Source: Gammaproteobacteria bacterium
Lineage (GTDB): Bacteria > Pseudomonadota > Gammaproteobacteria > Nevskiales > Nevskiaceae
NCBI GenBank assembly: GCA_016182805.1
Contig: JACPFV010000023.1
Span: forward strand, 20,124-84,123
Reading direction: 5' to 3'
DNA: 64,000 bases
Position numbers and translations under genes: made by a program. Positions within the stretch are counted from its first letter, which is position 1. Each line of letters begins with the position of its first letter. Under the pieces are notes generated by a model, which saw only the letters and a program-made list of their open reading frames with translations, made no database searches and was not told the DNA's origin. Below are positions 1 through 12,105 of the stretch, in pieces.

Positions 1-1737
1 GCGGCCAAGCGCATGAAGGACCCGAACGAGGGTTACGCGACCGACTTCGTCGAGCACGTCATGGCGCCGCTGATGCCGGAGCTGAAGGCGCGCGGCATCC
101 GCGTCGTCGCCAACGCCGGCGGCGTCAACCCGCTGGCCTGCAAGAAGGCGCTGGAAGATGCCGCCGCGAAGGCCGGCGTGCAGTTCCGCGTCGCGGTGGT
201 GCTGGGCGACGACCTGCTGCCGCGCAAGAAGGAGTTCGCCGGCTGCGCCGAGCTGGACAGCGGCAAGCCGATGCCGCCGACGCTGGTGTCGATGAACGCC
301 TACCTGGGCGCGTTTCCCATCGCCAAGGCGCTGGATGCCGGCGCCGAGATCGTCATCACCGGCCGCTGCGTCGATTCCGCCGTCGTGCTGGGGCCGATGA
401 TCCACGAGTTCGGCTGGAAGGAGGACGAGTACGACCGGCTGGCGGCCGGCTCCATCGCCGGTCACATCATCGAGTGCGGCGCGCAGTGCACCGGCGGCAA
501 CTTCACCGACTGGGAGCTGGTCAAGGGCGGTTATGCCGACATGGGCTTTCCCATCGTCGAGGCGCAGGCCGACGGCACGTTCTGGGCTACCAAGCCGGAA
601 GGCACCGGCGGACTGGTCTCGGTGCACACCGTGCTGGAGCAGATGTTGTACGAGATCGGCGATCCGCGCGCCTACCTGCTGCCGGACGTGGTCTGCGACT
701 TTACCCAGGTGCGGCTGGAACAGGACGGTACCAACCGCGTGAAAGTCGCCGGCGGCCGCGGCTACGCGCCGAGCGCGCAGTACAAGGTCAGCGCCACTTA
801 TCCCGCCGGCATGCGCTGCGCCGCGCTGTTCATGATCGGCGGCATCGACGCCGCGCGTAAGGGCCACGCCTCGGCGACGGCCGTGGTGGAAAAGGTCCGG
901 CGCCAGTTGCTGGAGCAGAAGCTCGGCGACTTCACCGGCGTGGACATCCATTGCATCGGCGCCGAGGAAACCTACGGCCCGCATGCGCGCGAGGCCGCGC
1001 GGGCCACGCGCGAGGTGGTGGTCAAGATCGCGGTCCAGCACCCCAATCCCAAGGCGCTCAAGCTGTTCGCGCGCGAGATCGCGCAGGCCGCCACCGGCAT
1101 GGCGCCGGGCTTCACCGGCTATTTCGGTGGCGGGCGGCCGGAGCCGCACATGATTCCAAGGCTGTTCTCGACCCTGGTGCCCAAGGATCAAGTGCCGGTC
1201 GAGGTTGTCGTGGGAGAGGAGCGTTTTTCGGTTTCCGTGCCGACCGGCGCCCCCTCCCCTCAGTCCCCTCCCGGCGGCTCCGGCATCGATGCCTCTCGCC
1301 GCACTTCCGCCACCCTGGCGGTCGCAAGGGGAGAGGGAACGACTCCCCCTCCCCCTGTGGGAGGGGGCGGCGAGGAGGGGTGGGGCACCACCGTGCCCCT
1401 GATAAAGCTCGCCCTCGCCCGCTCCGGCGACAAGGGCGACCACGCCAACATCGGCGTCATCGCGCGCCGGCCGGAGTTCCTGCCGTACATCCGCGCCGCG
1501 CTGACGCCGGCGGCGGTCGCGCGCCACTTCGCCCACGTGCTGGCAGCAGGCGAGAACGGCCGCGTCGAGCGCTGGGATCTGCCCGGCACCGACAGCCTCA
1601 ATTTCCTGCTGTACCACGCGCTGGGCGGCGGCGGGGCGTGCAGCCTGCGCACCGATCCGCAGGGCAAGTGCTTCGCCCAGATGCTGCTCGACTACCCGGT
1701 GCCGGTTCCCGCGCAATTGGCCGCCGAATTCGCCTAG
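1..1737 (+). CDS. atuA: AtuA-family (DUF1446) acyl-CoA metabolism protein with C-terminal AtuA-like domain; 5'-partial at window edge
   Basis: Frame open from base 1 (AAKRMKDPNEGYATDFVEHV...); GRCVDSAVVLGPMIHEFGW and ALARSGDKGDHANIGVIARRPEFLPYIR (AtuA-like C-terminal domain); adjacent to carboxylase, acyl-CoA DH and hydratase genes. Confidence 0.85.
   Translation, partial: AAKRMKDPNEGYATDFVEHVMAPLMPELKARGIRVVANAGGVNPLACKKALEDAAAKAGVQFRVAVVLGDDLLPRKKEFAGCAELDSGKPMPPTLVSMNAYLGAFPIAKALDAGAEIVITGRCVDSAVVLGPMIHEFGWKEDEYDRLAAGSIAGHIIECGAQCTGGNFTDWELVKGGYADMGFPIVEAQADGTFWATKPEGTGGLVSVHTVLEQMLYEIGDPRAYLLPDVVCDFTQVRLEQDGTNRVKVAGGRGYAPSAQYKVSATYPAGMRCAALFMIGGIDAARKGHASATAVVEKVRRQLLEQKLGDFTGVDIHCIGAEETYGPHAREAARATREVVVKIAVQHPNPKALKLFAREIAQAATGMAPGFTGYFGGGRPEPHMIPRLFSTLVPKDQVPVEVVVGEERFSVSVPTGAPSPQSPPGGSGIDASRRTSATLAVARGEGTTPPPPVGGGGEEGWGTTVPLIKLALARSGDKGDHANIGVIARRPEFLPYIRAALTPAAVARHFAHVLAAGENGRVERWDLPGTDSLNFLLYHALGGGGACSLRTDPQGKCFAQMLLDYPVPVPAQLAAEFA
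1236..1395. repeat. In-frame palindromic, low-complexity element inside the atuA-like CDS
   Basis: Perfect palindrome CCCCCTCCC-cctgt-GGGAGGGGG at 1345-1367 within a Pro/Gly-rich linker between the two AtuA domains. Confidence 0.6.
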
Positions 1738-1849
1738 TCGTACATTCGGCCAACGCACGCGCTATTCTTTTGGGATAATGTCGCGCCGCAGCATCCTGCG
1801 CATGCGCGGGGGGGCGGGGGGCGGCTTTCCAATCCTGAGGTAGCTACGA

Positions 1850-3505
1850 ATGTCCGTACAGCGGGACGTAATGGAGTACGACGTCGTCATCGTCGGCGGC
1901 GGGCCGGCCGGCCTGTCCGCCGCCTGCCGCCTGAAACAGAAGGCGGCGGAAGCCGGCAAGGAGATCGGCGTCTGCCTGGTCGAGAAGGGCTCGGAAGTCG
2001 GCGCGCATATCCTCTCGGGCGCGGTGTTCGAGACGCGCGCGCTCGACGAGCTGTTCCCGGACTGGAAGGAAAAGGGCGCACCGCTCAAGACGCCGGTCAA
2101 GCGCGACGACGTGTATTTCTTCCTCGGTGAGCAGTCGGCGTTCAAGATGCCGAATCTGTTCGTGCCCAAGACCATGCACAACGAGGGCAATTACATCATC
2201 TCCCTCGGCAATCTGTGCCGCTGGCTCGGCACGCAGGCCGAGACGCTGGGCGTGGAGATCTACCCCGGTTTCGCGGCGCAGGAAGCGATCATTGACGAGC
2301 AGGGCGTGGTGCGCGGCGTGGTCATCGGCGACATGGGCGTGGACCGCGAGGGCAAGCCCAAGGACGGCTACACGCCGGGCATGGAGCTGCGCGCCAAGTA
2401 CACGCTGTTCGCCGAGGGTTGCCGCGGCCATCTGGGCAAGCGCCTGATCGCGCGCTACAAGCTCGCCGAGGGCGCGGATCCGCAGCATTATGGCATCGGC
2501 ATCAAGGAAATCTGGCGCGTGGATCCGGCCAAGCACCAGCCCGGCCTCGTCGTGCACGGCGCCGGCTGGCCGCTGGACAACGCCAATCCCGGAGGCTCGT
2601 TCCTGTATCACCTGGAGGACAACCAGGTGGTGGTCGGCCTGATCGTGGACCTGTCGTACAGCAACCCGTACCTGTCGCCGTTCGACGAGTTCCAGCGCTT
2701 CAAGCATCACCCGGTCGTCAAGCAGTACCTGGAAGGCGGCCAGCGCGTCAGCTACGGCGCGCGCGCGATCACCAAGGGCGGCTTCAATTCACTGCCCAAG
2801 ATGGTGTTCCCCGGCGGTGCGCTGATCGGCTGCGACGCCGGCACGCTCAATTTCGCCAAGATCAAGGGCAGCCACACCGCGATGAAGTCCGGCATGCTCG
2901 CGGCCGACGCGGTGGTGGAGAAGCTGTTCGCCGGCGCCGAAGGCGGCGACGTGCTGGAAAACTATCCGGCGGCATTCAAGGCGAGTTGGCTCTACGACGA
3001 GCTGTATCGCAGCCGCAACTTCGGCGCCTGGCTGCACAAGCTTGGCGCGATCGTCGGCGGCGCGATCAACTACATCGAGCAGAACTGGTTCAAGGGCAGG
3101 GCGCCGTGGACCGTGCACGACCGCAAGCCCGACCACCTGTGCTTGAAGCCGGCGGCGGAGTCCCGGAGCATCGAGTATCCGAAGCCGGACGGCAAGCTGT
3201 CGTTCGACAAGCTGTCCTCGGTGTTCCTGTCGAGCACCAACCACGAGGAGGACCAGCCGGTCCATCTCAAGCTCGCCGACCCGAGCGTCCCGATCGGCAA
3301 GAACCTGCCCCTGTACGACGAGCCGGCGCAGCGCTACTGTCCGGCCGGCGTCTACGAGGTGGTGGGCGAGGCCGGCGCCAGGCGCTTCCAGATCAACGCG
3401 CAGAACTGCGTGCACTGCAAGACCTGCGACATCAAGGATCCGGCGCAGAACATCACCTGGGTCGCCCCGGAGGGCGGCGGTGGCCCCAACTACGCCAACA
3501 TGTAG
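1850..3505 (+). CDS. Electron transfer flavoprotein-ubiquinone oxidoreductase (ETF-QO)
   Basis: N-terminal FAD motif DVVIVGGGPAGLSAACRL; C-terminal 4Fe-4S motif NCVHCKTCDIKDPAQNITWVAPEGGGGPNY. Confidence 0.95.
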   Translation: MSVQRDVMEYDVVIVGGGPAGLSAACRLKQKAAEAGKEIGVCLVEKGSEVGAHILSGAVFETRALDELFPDWKEKGAPLKTPVKRDDVYFFLGEQSAFKMPNLFVPKTMHNEGNYIISLGNLCRWLGTQAETLGVEIYPGFAAQEAIIDEQGVVRGVVIGDMGVDREGKPKDGYTPGMELRAKYTLFAEGCRGHLGKRLIARYKLAEGADPQHYGIGIKEIWRVDPAKHQPGLVVHGAGWPLDNANPGGSFLYHLEDNQVVVGLIVDLSYSNPYLSPFDEFQRFKHHPVVKQYLEGGQRVSYGARAITKGGFNSLPKMVFPGGALIGCDAGTLNFAKIKGSHTAMKSGMLAADAVVEKLFAGAEGGDVLENYPAAFKASWLYDELYRSRNFGAWLHKLGAIVGGAINYIEQNWFKGRAPWTVHDRKPDHLCLKPAAESRSIEYPKPDGKLSFDKLSSVFLSSTNHEEDQPVHLKLADPSVPIGKNLPLYDEPAQRYCPAGVYEVVGEAGARRFQINAQNCVHCKTCDIKDPAQNITWVAPEGGGGPNYANM

Positions 3506-3544
3506 CTCCCGCAGTACCCCTTCTTTTCTTGACGAGAAGCGAGA

Positions 3545-4291
3545 ATGAAAGCCCTAGTCAGCGTCAAACGCGTCGTAGATTTCAACGTCCGCATCCAGTT
3601 GAAGCCGGATGGCTCCGGCGTCATCACGGACGGCGTCAAGCACTCCATGAACCCCTTCGACGAGATCGCCATGGAAGAGGCGGTGCGCCTGAAGGAGAAA
3701 GGCAAGGTGACCGAGATCGTCGCCGTGACGATCGGCGGCGCCAAGTGCGAGGAAACGCTGCGCACCGCGCTGGCGTTCGGTGCGGACCGCGCGATCCACG
3801 TCAAGGAAGAGGGCGAGGTGCAGCCGCTGACTTCGGCGCGCGTGCTCGCGGCCCTGTTCAAGAAGGAAACACCGGGCCTGTTCCTGTTCGGCAAGCAGGC
3901 GATCGACGACGACGCCAACCAGACCGGCCAGATGGTCGCCGCCCTGCTGGACCTGCCGCAGGCGACCTTCGCCTCCAAGGTCGAGCTGGACGGCAACAAG
4001 GCCCAGGTTACGCGCGAAATCGACGCCGGCCTGGAGACGCTGGAGGTGGACCTGCCGGCGGTCGTGACCACCGACCTGCGCCTGAACGAGCCGCGCTACC
4101 TCAAGCTGCCGGACATCATGAAGGCCAAGAAGAAACCGGTCGAGAGCGTCACCATCGCCCAGCTCGGCGTGCAGGCCGCGCCGGCGATCAAGACCGTGAA
4201 AACCTCCGCGCCGCCGACTCGTTCCAAGGGCGTGATGGTCAAGACGGTGGATGAACTGATTGCGGCGCTGAAACAGAAGGGGTTGGTCTAA
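3545..4291 (+). CDS. etfB: Electron transfer flavoprotein subunit beta
   Basis: [26 protein letters not shown]... and [22 protein letters not shown]; overlaps etfA by 1 nt. Confidence 0.95.
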   Translation: MKALVSVKRVVDFNVRIQLKPDGSGVITDGVKHSMNPFDEIAMEEAVRLKEKGKVTEIVAVTIGGAKCEETLRTALAFGADRAIHVKEEGEVQPLTSARVLAALFKKETPGLFLFGKQAIDDDANQTGQMVAALLDLPQATFASKVELDGNKAQVTREIDAGLETLEVDLPAVVTTDLRLNEPRYLKLPDIMKAKKKPVESVTIAQLGVQAAPAIKTVKTSAPPTRSKGVMVKTVDELIAALKQKGLV

Positions 4292-5226
4292 TGAGCAAGA
4301 TTCTCGTTATTGCCGAGCACGCGAACGGCAAGCTGAATGTCAGCACGGCCAAGGTCGTGTCCTGCGCGCAGAAGATCGGTGGCCAGATCGAGGTCGCGGT
4401 GCTGGCCGCGGACGGCAGCGCCGTCGCCGCCGAGGCGGCCAAGCTGGCCGGCGTCGCGCGCGCGCTGCAAGTGGACAACGCGGCCAACGCCAACGCGATC
4501 GCCGCGGTGCTGGCACCGCAGATCGTGGAGCTGGCCAAGGCCCGCGCCGCCACCCACGTGCTGGTCGCCGGCAGCACCTTCGGCAAGGACCTGATGCCGC
4601 GCGTCGCCGCGCTGCTGGGCGTGCCGCAGGTTTCCGACGCGATGGCCGTGCATGGCCCGAATTCCTTCGACCGGCCGACCTACGCCGGCAACGCCATCAC
4701 GACGGTCGAGGTGCCGGGGCTGGTGGTCGCAACGGTGCGCCTGGCTTCGTTCGCCGCGGTGGCGCACGGCACCGCCGGCACGGTCGAGAAGGTGGCCGTC
4801 GCCGCCAAGCTGCCGGGCCACACCCGCTTCGTCGGCATCGAGTCGCACAAGAGCGAGCGCCCGGACCTGCAATCCGCCGGCCGCGTCGTGTCGGGCGGCC
4901 GCGCCTTCGGCAGCGCCGAGAACTTCAACATCCTGTACGCGCTGGCCGACAAGCTCGGCGCCGGCGTCGGCGCCTCGCGCGCCGCGGTGGACTCCGGCTA
5001 CGTGCCCAACGACATGCAGGTCGGCCAGACCGGCAAGATCATCGCGCCGGAGCTGTACATGGCCATCGGCATTTCGGGCGCGATCCAGCATCTGGCCGGC
5101 ATCAAGGACGCGCGCACCATCGTGGCCATCAACAAGGATCCCGAGGCGCCGATCTTCGAGGTGGCGGACATCGGCCTGGTCGGCGATCTGTTCCAGGTGC
5201 TGCCGGAGCTGACCGCCAAGCTGTAA
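4291..5226 (+). CDS. etfA: Electron transfer flavoprotein subunit alpha
   Basis: C-terminal ETF-alpha signature ([49 protein letters not shown]). Confidence 0.95.
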   Translation: MSKILVIAEHANGKLNVSTAKVVSCAQKIGGQIEVAVLAADGSAVAAEAAKLAGVARALQVDNAANANAIAAVLAPQIVELAKARAATHVLVAGSTFGKDLMPRVAALLGVPQVSDAMAVHGPNSFDRPTYAGNAITTVEVPGLVVATVRLASFAAVAHGTAGTVEKVAVAAKLPGHTRFVGIESHKSERPDLQSAGRVVSGGRAFGSAENFNILYALADKLGAGVGASRAAVDSGYVPNDMQVGQTGKIIAPELYMAIGISGAIQHLAGIKDARTIVAINKDPEAPIFEVADIGLVGDLFQVLPELTAKL

Positions 5227-5249
5227 TGATCCTGTGGTGATTTCAACGG

Positions 5250-5267
5250 GGGCCGGGCGACCGGCCC
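5250..5267 (+). other. GNRA-capped hairpin between etfA and the SDR gene
   Basis: GGGCCGG-GCGA-CCGGCCC, 7 perfect pairs with a GNRA tetraloop, no clear U-tract. Confidence 0.5.
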
Positions 5268-5290
5268 TCGCTGTTTGCGCGAGGGAAAAC

Positions 5291-6154
5291 ATGCCTTACC
5301 AATCCGTATTCAAACCCGGCCTGTTCGACGGCCAGACGGTCGTCGTCACCGGCGGCGGCTCCGGCATCGGCCGCTGCACCGCGCATGAGCTGGCGAGTCT
5401 CGGCGCGAAGGTGCTCATCACCGGCCGCAAGGCGGAGAAGCTGGAAAAGGTCGTCGCCGAGATCGCGGAGGACGGCGGGCAGGCGGCGAGCTACGCCTTC
5501 GACATCCGCGACGAAGAGGCGGTGAAGAACGCGGTCAAGCGGATGCTGGCCGAGCGCGGCCCGATCCACGGGCTGGTCAACAACGCCGGCGGGCAGTTCC
5601 CGTCGCCGCTGGCGCTGATCTCCAAGAAGGGCTGGGAGGCGGTCGTCTCCAACAACCTCACCGGCGGCTTCCTGATGGCGCGCGAGGTCTACACGCAGTG
5701 CATGAAGAAGCAAGGCGGCGCCATCGTCAACATGCTGGCCGACATGTGGGGCGGCATGCCCGGCATGGGGCACAGCGGCGCGGCGCGCGCCGGCATGCTC
5801 AATTTCACCGAGACCGCGGCGGTCGAGTGGGCCGCCTCCGGCGTGCGCGTCAATGCGGTCGCGCCCGGTTGGGTGGCCTCGTCGGGCATGGACCAGTACG
5901 ACCCGGTGTTCGCGACCGAGGTGATTCCCAAGCTCAAGCATGCCGTTCCGCTCAAGCGCTTGGCCGAGGAGGCGGAAGTCGGCGCCGCCATCGTGTTCCT
6001 GCTGTCGCCGGCGGCGGCCTACATCAGCGGCGCCTGCATCAACATCGACGGCGCATCCTCGCGCAACTCGCGCATCTTCCCGCTGCTGGACCACGACAAG
6101 TCCAAACCCTTCCAGGGTTTTCATCGCGCGGTCAGGCCCAAGGCCGTGAAGTAA
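5291..6154 (+). CDS. SDR family oxidoreductase (AtuG/AtuB-like)
   Basis: TGGGSGIG cofactor motif, NNAGG; start set at ATG 5291 ([15 protein letters not shown]) rather than the track start at 5234. Confidence 0.8.
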   Translation: MPYQSVFKPGLFDGQTVVVTGGGSGIGRCTAHELASLGAKVLITGRKAEKLEKVVAEIAEDGGQAASYAFDIRDEEAVKNAVKRMLAERGPIHGLVNNAGGQFPSPLALISKKGWEAVVSNNLTGGFLMAREVYTQCMKKQGGAIVNMLADMWGGMPGMGHSGAARAGMLNFTETAAVEWAASGVRVNAVAPGWVASSGMDQYDPVFATEVIPKLKHAVPLKRLAEEAEVGAAIVFLLSPAAAYISGACINIDGASSRNSRIFPLLDHDKSKPFQGFHRAVRPKAVK

Positions 6155-6183
6155 CCGGTCGACCCTATCCGGAGTAGAATGCG

Positions 6184-6210
6184 CTGCCCCGAAATGGGGC
6201 AGTTCTATTT
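6184..6210 (+). terminator. Terminator/attenuator-like hairpin before the carboxylase gene
   Basis: CTGCCCC-gaaat-GGGGCAG followed by TTCTATTT. Confidence 0.5.
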
Positions 6211-6311
6211 GGGCCGAAGAACGATAAGGCGGTAATCGCGATACTTCGTGAAAAGCCGCTATGACGCTGGCACCATACCGCGAGAATGCGGCCGATGTGA
6301 GGAAGTCGGAA

Positions 6312-7937
6312 ATGCCGATTATCGAATCGAAGGTGGACGTCAGCTCTTCCCAGTTCAAGCAGAACCGGGAGGACATGCTCAAGCTGATCGGCGAGTTCCG
6401 CGCCGTCGAGGCCAAGGGCCGCGCCGAGGAGGAAAGCAAGCGCGAACGTTTCCACAAGCGCGGCCAGTTGCTGCCGCGCGAGCGCGTGCACCTGATGCTG
6501 GATCGCGGCTCGCCCTGGCTGGAGTTGCAGACCCTGTGCGGGTACAAGCACCACGACGACAAGGACGGCTCGCTGGCCGGCGGCAACACGATCTGCGGCG
6601 TCGGCTACGTGTCCGGCACGCGCTGCCTGGTCAACGCGAGCAACTTCGCAATCAAGGGCGGCACGATGACGCCCTGGGGTGTGCAGAAGGGCCTGCGCAT
6701 CCAGGAGATCGCGCTCCAGCAGAAGCTGCCGCTGGTCAACATGATCGAGTCCGGCGGCGCTAACCTGCTGTACCAGGCCGAAGTGTTCATTCCCGGCGGC
6801 CGCACGTTTGCGAACCAGGCGCGCCTGTCGGCCGCCGGCATTCCGCAGGTCACGGTCGTGCATGGCTCGTCCACCGCCGGCGGCGCCTACATGCCGGGCC
6901 TGTCGGACTACGTCATCATGGTGCGCAAGCGCGCCAAGGTGTTCCTGGCCGGCCCGCCGCTGCTGCGTGCCGCCACCGGTGAAGTCGCCAACGACGAGGA
7001 CCTGGGCGGCGCCGAGATGCATTCCCAGGTTTCCGGCGTCAGCGAGTTCCTCGCCGAGAGCGACGCCGACGGCATCCGCATCGCGCGCGAAGTGGTCAAG
7101 AGCATCGACTGGAACGCGCAGCGGCCCAAGCTGGAGCTGCTGCCGGTGCGCGCGCCGCTGTACGACATCGAGGAACTGTGCGGCGTGGTGCCGCCGGACT
7201 ACCGCAAGCCGTACGACTGCCGCGAGGTGATTGCGCGCCTGGTGGACGGCTCGGAATTCCTCGACTTCAAGTACGAGTACGACCGGCAGACCATCTGCGG
7301 CCGTGCCGTGATCCACGGCCACACCGTCGGCATCATCGGCAACAACGGCCCGATCACGGTGCGCGGCGCGACCAAGGCCGGCCAGTTCATCCAGCTCTGC
7401 TGCCAGGCCAACATCCCGATCGTGTATTTGATGAATACGACCGGCTACATGGTCGGCTCGGAAAGCGAGCAGGGCGGCATCGTCAAGCACGGCTCCAAGA
7501 TGATCCAGGCGGTCGCGAACGCGACCGTGCCGCAGATCACCATCGTCATCGGCGCGAGCTTCGGCGCCGGCAACTACGGCATGTGCGGTCGCGGCTTCGG
7601 ACCCAACTTCATCTTCGCCTGGCCCAACTCGCGCACGGCGGTCATGGGCGGCGAGCAGGCTGCCAAGGTCATGAGCATCGTCACGCGCGACAAGTGGGCG
7701 CGCGACGGCAAGACCATGGGGCCGAACGACGAGAAGATGCTGGCGATGATGGAGCAGAACATCGTTCAGCAGTTCGACAAGGAATCGCACGCCTTTGCCG
7801 CCAGCGCGCGCCTGTTCGACGACGGCCTGATCGACCCGCGCGACACGCGCAAGGTCCTGGGCCTAACCCTGTCCGTCTGCCGCGAGGCGCGCGTGCGCGA
7901 CGTGTTCTCCAGCACCTACGGCGTCGCCCGTCTCTAA
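6312..7937 (+). CDS. atuC: Acyl-CoA carboxylase carboxyltransferase subunit (geranyl-CoA/methylcrotonyl-CoA carboxylase beta)
   Basis: Carboxyltransferase motifs (MIESGGANLLYQAEVFIPGGRTFANQARLSAAGIPQV; GASFGAGNYGMCGRGFGPNFIFAWPNSRTAVMGGEQAA); start ATG 6312 or 6261. Confidence 0.85.
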   Translation: MPIIESKVDVSSSQFKQNREDMLKLIGEFRAVEAKGRAEEESKRERFHKRGQLLPRERVHLMLDRGSPWLELQTLCGYKHHDDKDGSLAGGNTICGVGYVSGTRCLVNASNFAIKGGTMTPWGVQKGLRIQEIALQQKLPLVNMIESGGANLLYQAEVFIPGGRTFANQARLSAAGIPQVTVVHGSSTAGGAYMPGLSDYVIMVRKRAKVFLAGPPLLRAATGEVANDEDLGGAEMHSQVSGVSEFLAESDADGIRIAREVVKSIDWNAQRPKLELLPVRAPLYDIEELCGVVPPDYRKPYDCREVIARLVDGSEFLDFKYEYDRQTICGRAVIHGHTVGIIGNNGPITVRGATKAGQFIQLCCQANIPIVYLMNTTGYMVGSESEQGGIVKHGSKMIQAVANATVPQITIVIGASFGAGNYGMCGRGFGPNFIFAWPNSRTAVMGGEQAAKVMSIVTRDKWARDGKTMGPNDEKMLAMMEQNIVQQFDKESHAFAASARLFDDGLIDPRDTRKVLGLTLSVCREARVRDVFSSTYGVARL

Positions 7938-7952
7938 CCCGGAATCGTCACG

Positions 7953-9146
7953 ATGCAATTCACGCACGAGCACCAGCAGCTTTACGACACCACCAAGCGT
8001 TTCGTCGAGGAGGAGATCAACCCGCACGCCGACCGGTGGGAACGCGAGGGCCTGTGGCCGGCGCGCGAGGTGCTCAAGAAGATGGGCGGCTTGGGCCTGC
8101 TGGGCATCAACAAGCCGGAGGCCGTCGGCGGCCTGGGCCTGGACTACAGCTACCAAGTGGCGTTCGCGGAGGCCCTGGGCCACTGCAAGGTCGGCGGCAT
8201 TCCGATGGCCATCGGCGTGCAGACCGACATGGCCACCCCGGCGCTGACGCGCTTCGGCTCGGATTACCTCAAGGACAACTACCTGAAGCCGGCGGTGGCC
8301 GGCGACATGGTCGCCTGCATCGGCGTGTCCGAGCCGGGCGCCGGCTCCGACGTGGCCGGCATCAAGACCACGGCGCGCCGCGAGGGCGGCGATTACGTGA
8401 TCGACGGCCAGAAGATGTGGATCACCAACGGCACGCAGGGCGACTGGGTCTGCCTGCTGGCGAATACTCATGGCGGTGCCGCAAGCGGCCCCGGGGCGGG
8501 CGGAAGCGAAGGCGGGCGGCACGGGAACAAGTCGCTGATTGTGGTGCCGCTGGATGCCAAGGGCATCGATCGCAAGACCAAGCTCGACAAACTCGGCCAG
8601 CGTTCCTCCGACACCGCCATCATCTTCTTCGACAACGTGCGTGTCCCCGCCAAGAACTTGATCGGCGAGGAGGGCAAGGGCTTCGTCTACCAGATGCTGC
8701 AATTCCAGGAGGAGCGGCTGTTCCTGTCGGCCAGCATCCTGGCGGCGATGGACCGCTGCATCGCCGACACCGCGACCTATTCCGGCCAGCGCAACGCCTT
8801 CGGCCAGCCGATCCTGGCCAACCAGTACGTGCACTTCCGCCTGGCCGAGCTGAAGACCGAGATCGAGGCCTGCCGCTCGCTGCTGTACCGCGCCACCGCC
8901 GAGCTGATCGCCGGCCGCGACGTGACGCTGCTCGCCTCCATGAGCAAGCTCAAGGCCGCCCGCGTCGCGCGCGAAGTGACCGACGGCTGCCTCCAGTTCT
9001 GGGGCGGCCAGGGCTATATGTGGGAGAACCAGATCGCCCAGTTCTACCGCGACCTGCGCCTGCATTCGATCGGCGGCGGCGCGGACGAGATCATGCTGGG
9101 GATCATCGCCAAGAACCTCGGATTCCGCGGCGGAAAATCGAAATAA
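7953..9146 (+). CDS. atuD: Acyl-CoA dehydrogenase (citronellyl-CoA dehydrogenase-like)
   Basis: ACAD motifs GVSEPGAGSDVAGIKTTARR, MWITNG, LQFWGGQGYMWENQIAQFYRDLRLHSIGGGADEIM; neighbourhood. Confidence 0.8.
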   Translation: MQFTHEHQQLYDTTKRFVEEEINPHADRWEREGLWPAREVLKKMGGLGLLGINKPEAVGGLGLDYSYQVAFAEALGHCKVGGIPMAIGVQTDMATPALTRFGSDYLKDNYLKPAVAGDMVACIGVSEPGAGSDVAGIKTTARREGGDYVIDGQKMWITNGTQGDWVCLLANTHGGAASGPGAGGSEGGRHGNKSLIVVPLDAKGIDRKTKLDKLGQRSSDTAIIFFDNVRVPAKNLIGEEGKGFVYQMLQFQEERLFLSASILAAMDRCIADTATYSGQRNAFGQPILANQYVHFRLAELKTEIEACRSLLYRATAELIAGRDVTLLASMSKLKAARVAREVTDGCLQFWGGQGYMWENQIAQFYRDLRLHSIGGGADEIMLGIIAKNLGFRGGKSK

Positions 9147-9162
9147 GCCTGGTGAGGTCGCA

Positions 9163-9981
9163 ATGAACCTGCCCGAAGTCAAAACGCTGCTGCTGAAGCC
9201 GGACGGCGGCATCCTCTACGTCACGCTGAACCGCCCCGAAAGCCGCAATGCGCTGAACCAGGCCATGGTCGGCGAGCTGAACGCGGTGTTCGACGCGGTG
9301 GCGCAGGCGCCGACCGGAGAGGTCCGGGCGGTGGTGTTGCGCGGCGCCGGCGGCCACTTCTGCGCCGGTGCGGACCTGAAGGAAATGATGGCCGGCGGCC
9401 TCAAGCCGGCGCAGCCGGGCGAGCCGGATCCCATCGTGGTCTTCAACCGCGGCTTCGGCGCCATGCTGCGCAAGGTCACGAACCTGCCTTGCGTCGTCGT
9501 CGCGGTGTGCGAGGGCGCGGTGCTGGCCGGCGGCTTCGGCTTTGCCTGCGTCTCCGACGTCGCGCTGGCGCACGCGGATGCGAAGTTCGGCGTGCCGGAA
9601 ACCACGCGCGGCCTGCCGCCGGCGCAGATCGCGCCCTTCATCGTCGAGCGCATCGGCCTGACGCAAGCGCGGCGCCTGTGCCTGACCGGCGCCCAGTTCA
9701 ACGGCCTGCGCGCCAGGGAGCTGGGCATCGTCCACGACACGTTCGCCGACGAGGACGAGTTGCAGGCCAAGCTGGGCGAGACGCTCAAGCAGGTGCTGAA
9801 TTGCGCGCCGGTCGCCAATGCCGTGACCAAGGCGATCGTCCTTAACGTCGCGCGCCAGGACATGGACTTCGTGCTGGACGACGCCGCGCGGAAATTCGCG
9901 GCCTGCGTGCGCGGGCCGGAGGCGCCGGAGGGCATTTCCGCCTTCATGCAGAAGCGCGCCCCGAGCTGGGCGCGCAACTAG
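9163..9981 (+). CDS. atuE: Enoyl-CoA hydratase/isomerase family protein (isohexenylglutaconyl-CoA hydratase-like)
   Basis: Crotonase motifs (RPESRNALNQAM; GAGGHFCAGADLKEM); neighbourhood. Confidence 0.8.
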   Translation: MNLPEVKTLLLKPDGGILYVTLNRPESRNALNQAMVGELNAVFDAVAQAPTGEVRAVVLRGAGGHFCAGADLKEMMAGGLKPAQPGEPDPIVVFNRGFGAMLRKVTNLPCVVVAVCEGAVLAGGFGFACVSDVALAHADAKFGVPETTRGLPPAQIAPFIVERIGLTQARRLCLTGAQFNGLRARELGIVHDTFADEDELQAKLGETLKQVLNCAPVANAVTKAIVLNVARQDMDFVLDDAARKFAACVRGPEAPEGISAFMQKRAPSWARN

Positions 9982-10003
9982 AGACGGTTTTGCGGGGAAG
10001 ACA

Positions 10004-11995
<1,992 letters not shown>

Positions 11996-12105
11996 CTCGC
12001 ATTTCTCGCCGCCGCTCGTCGCGCGGGCGCAAGAAATTCATGCCGGCCATTTGACGCAGGTCACTGCGGGCGGGTCCGAGTCGTTCTAGGGTTGGCGTAT
12101 TGGCC

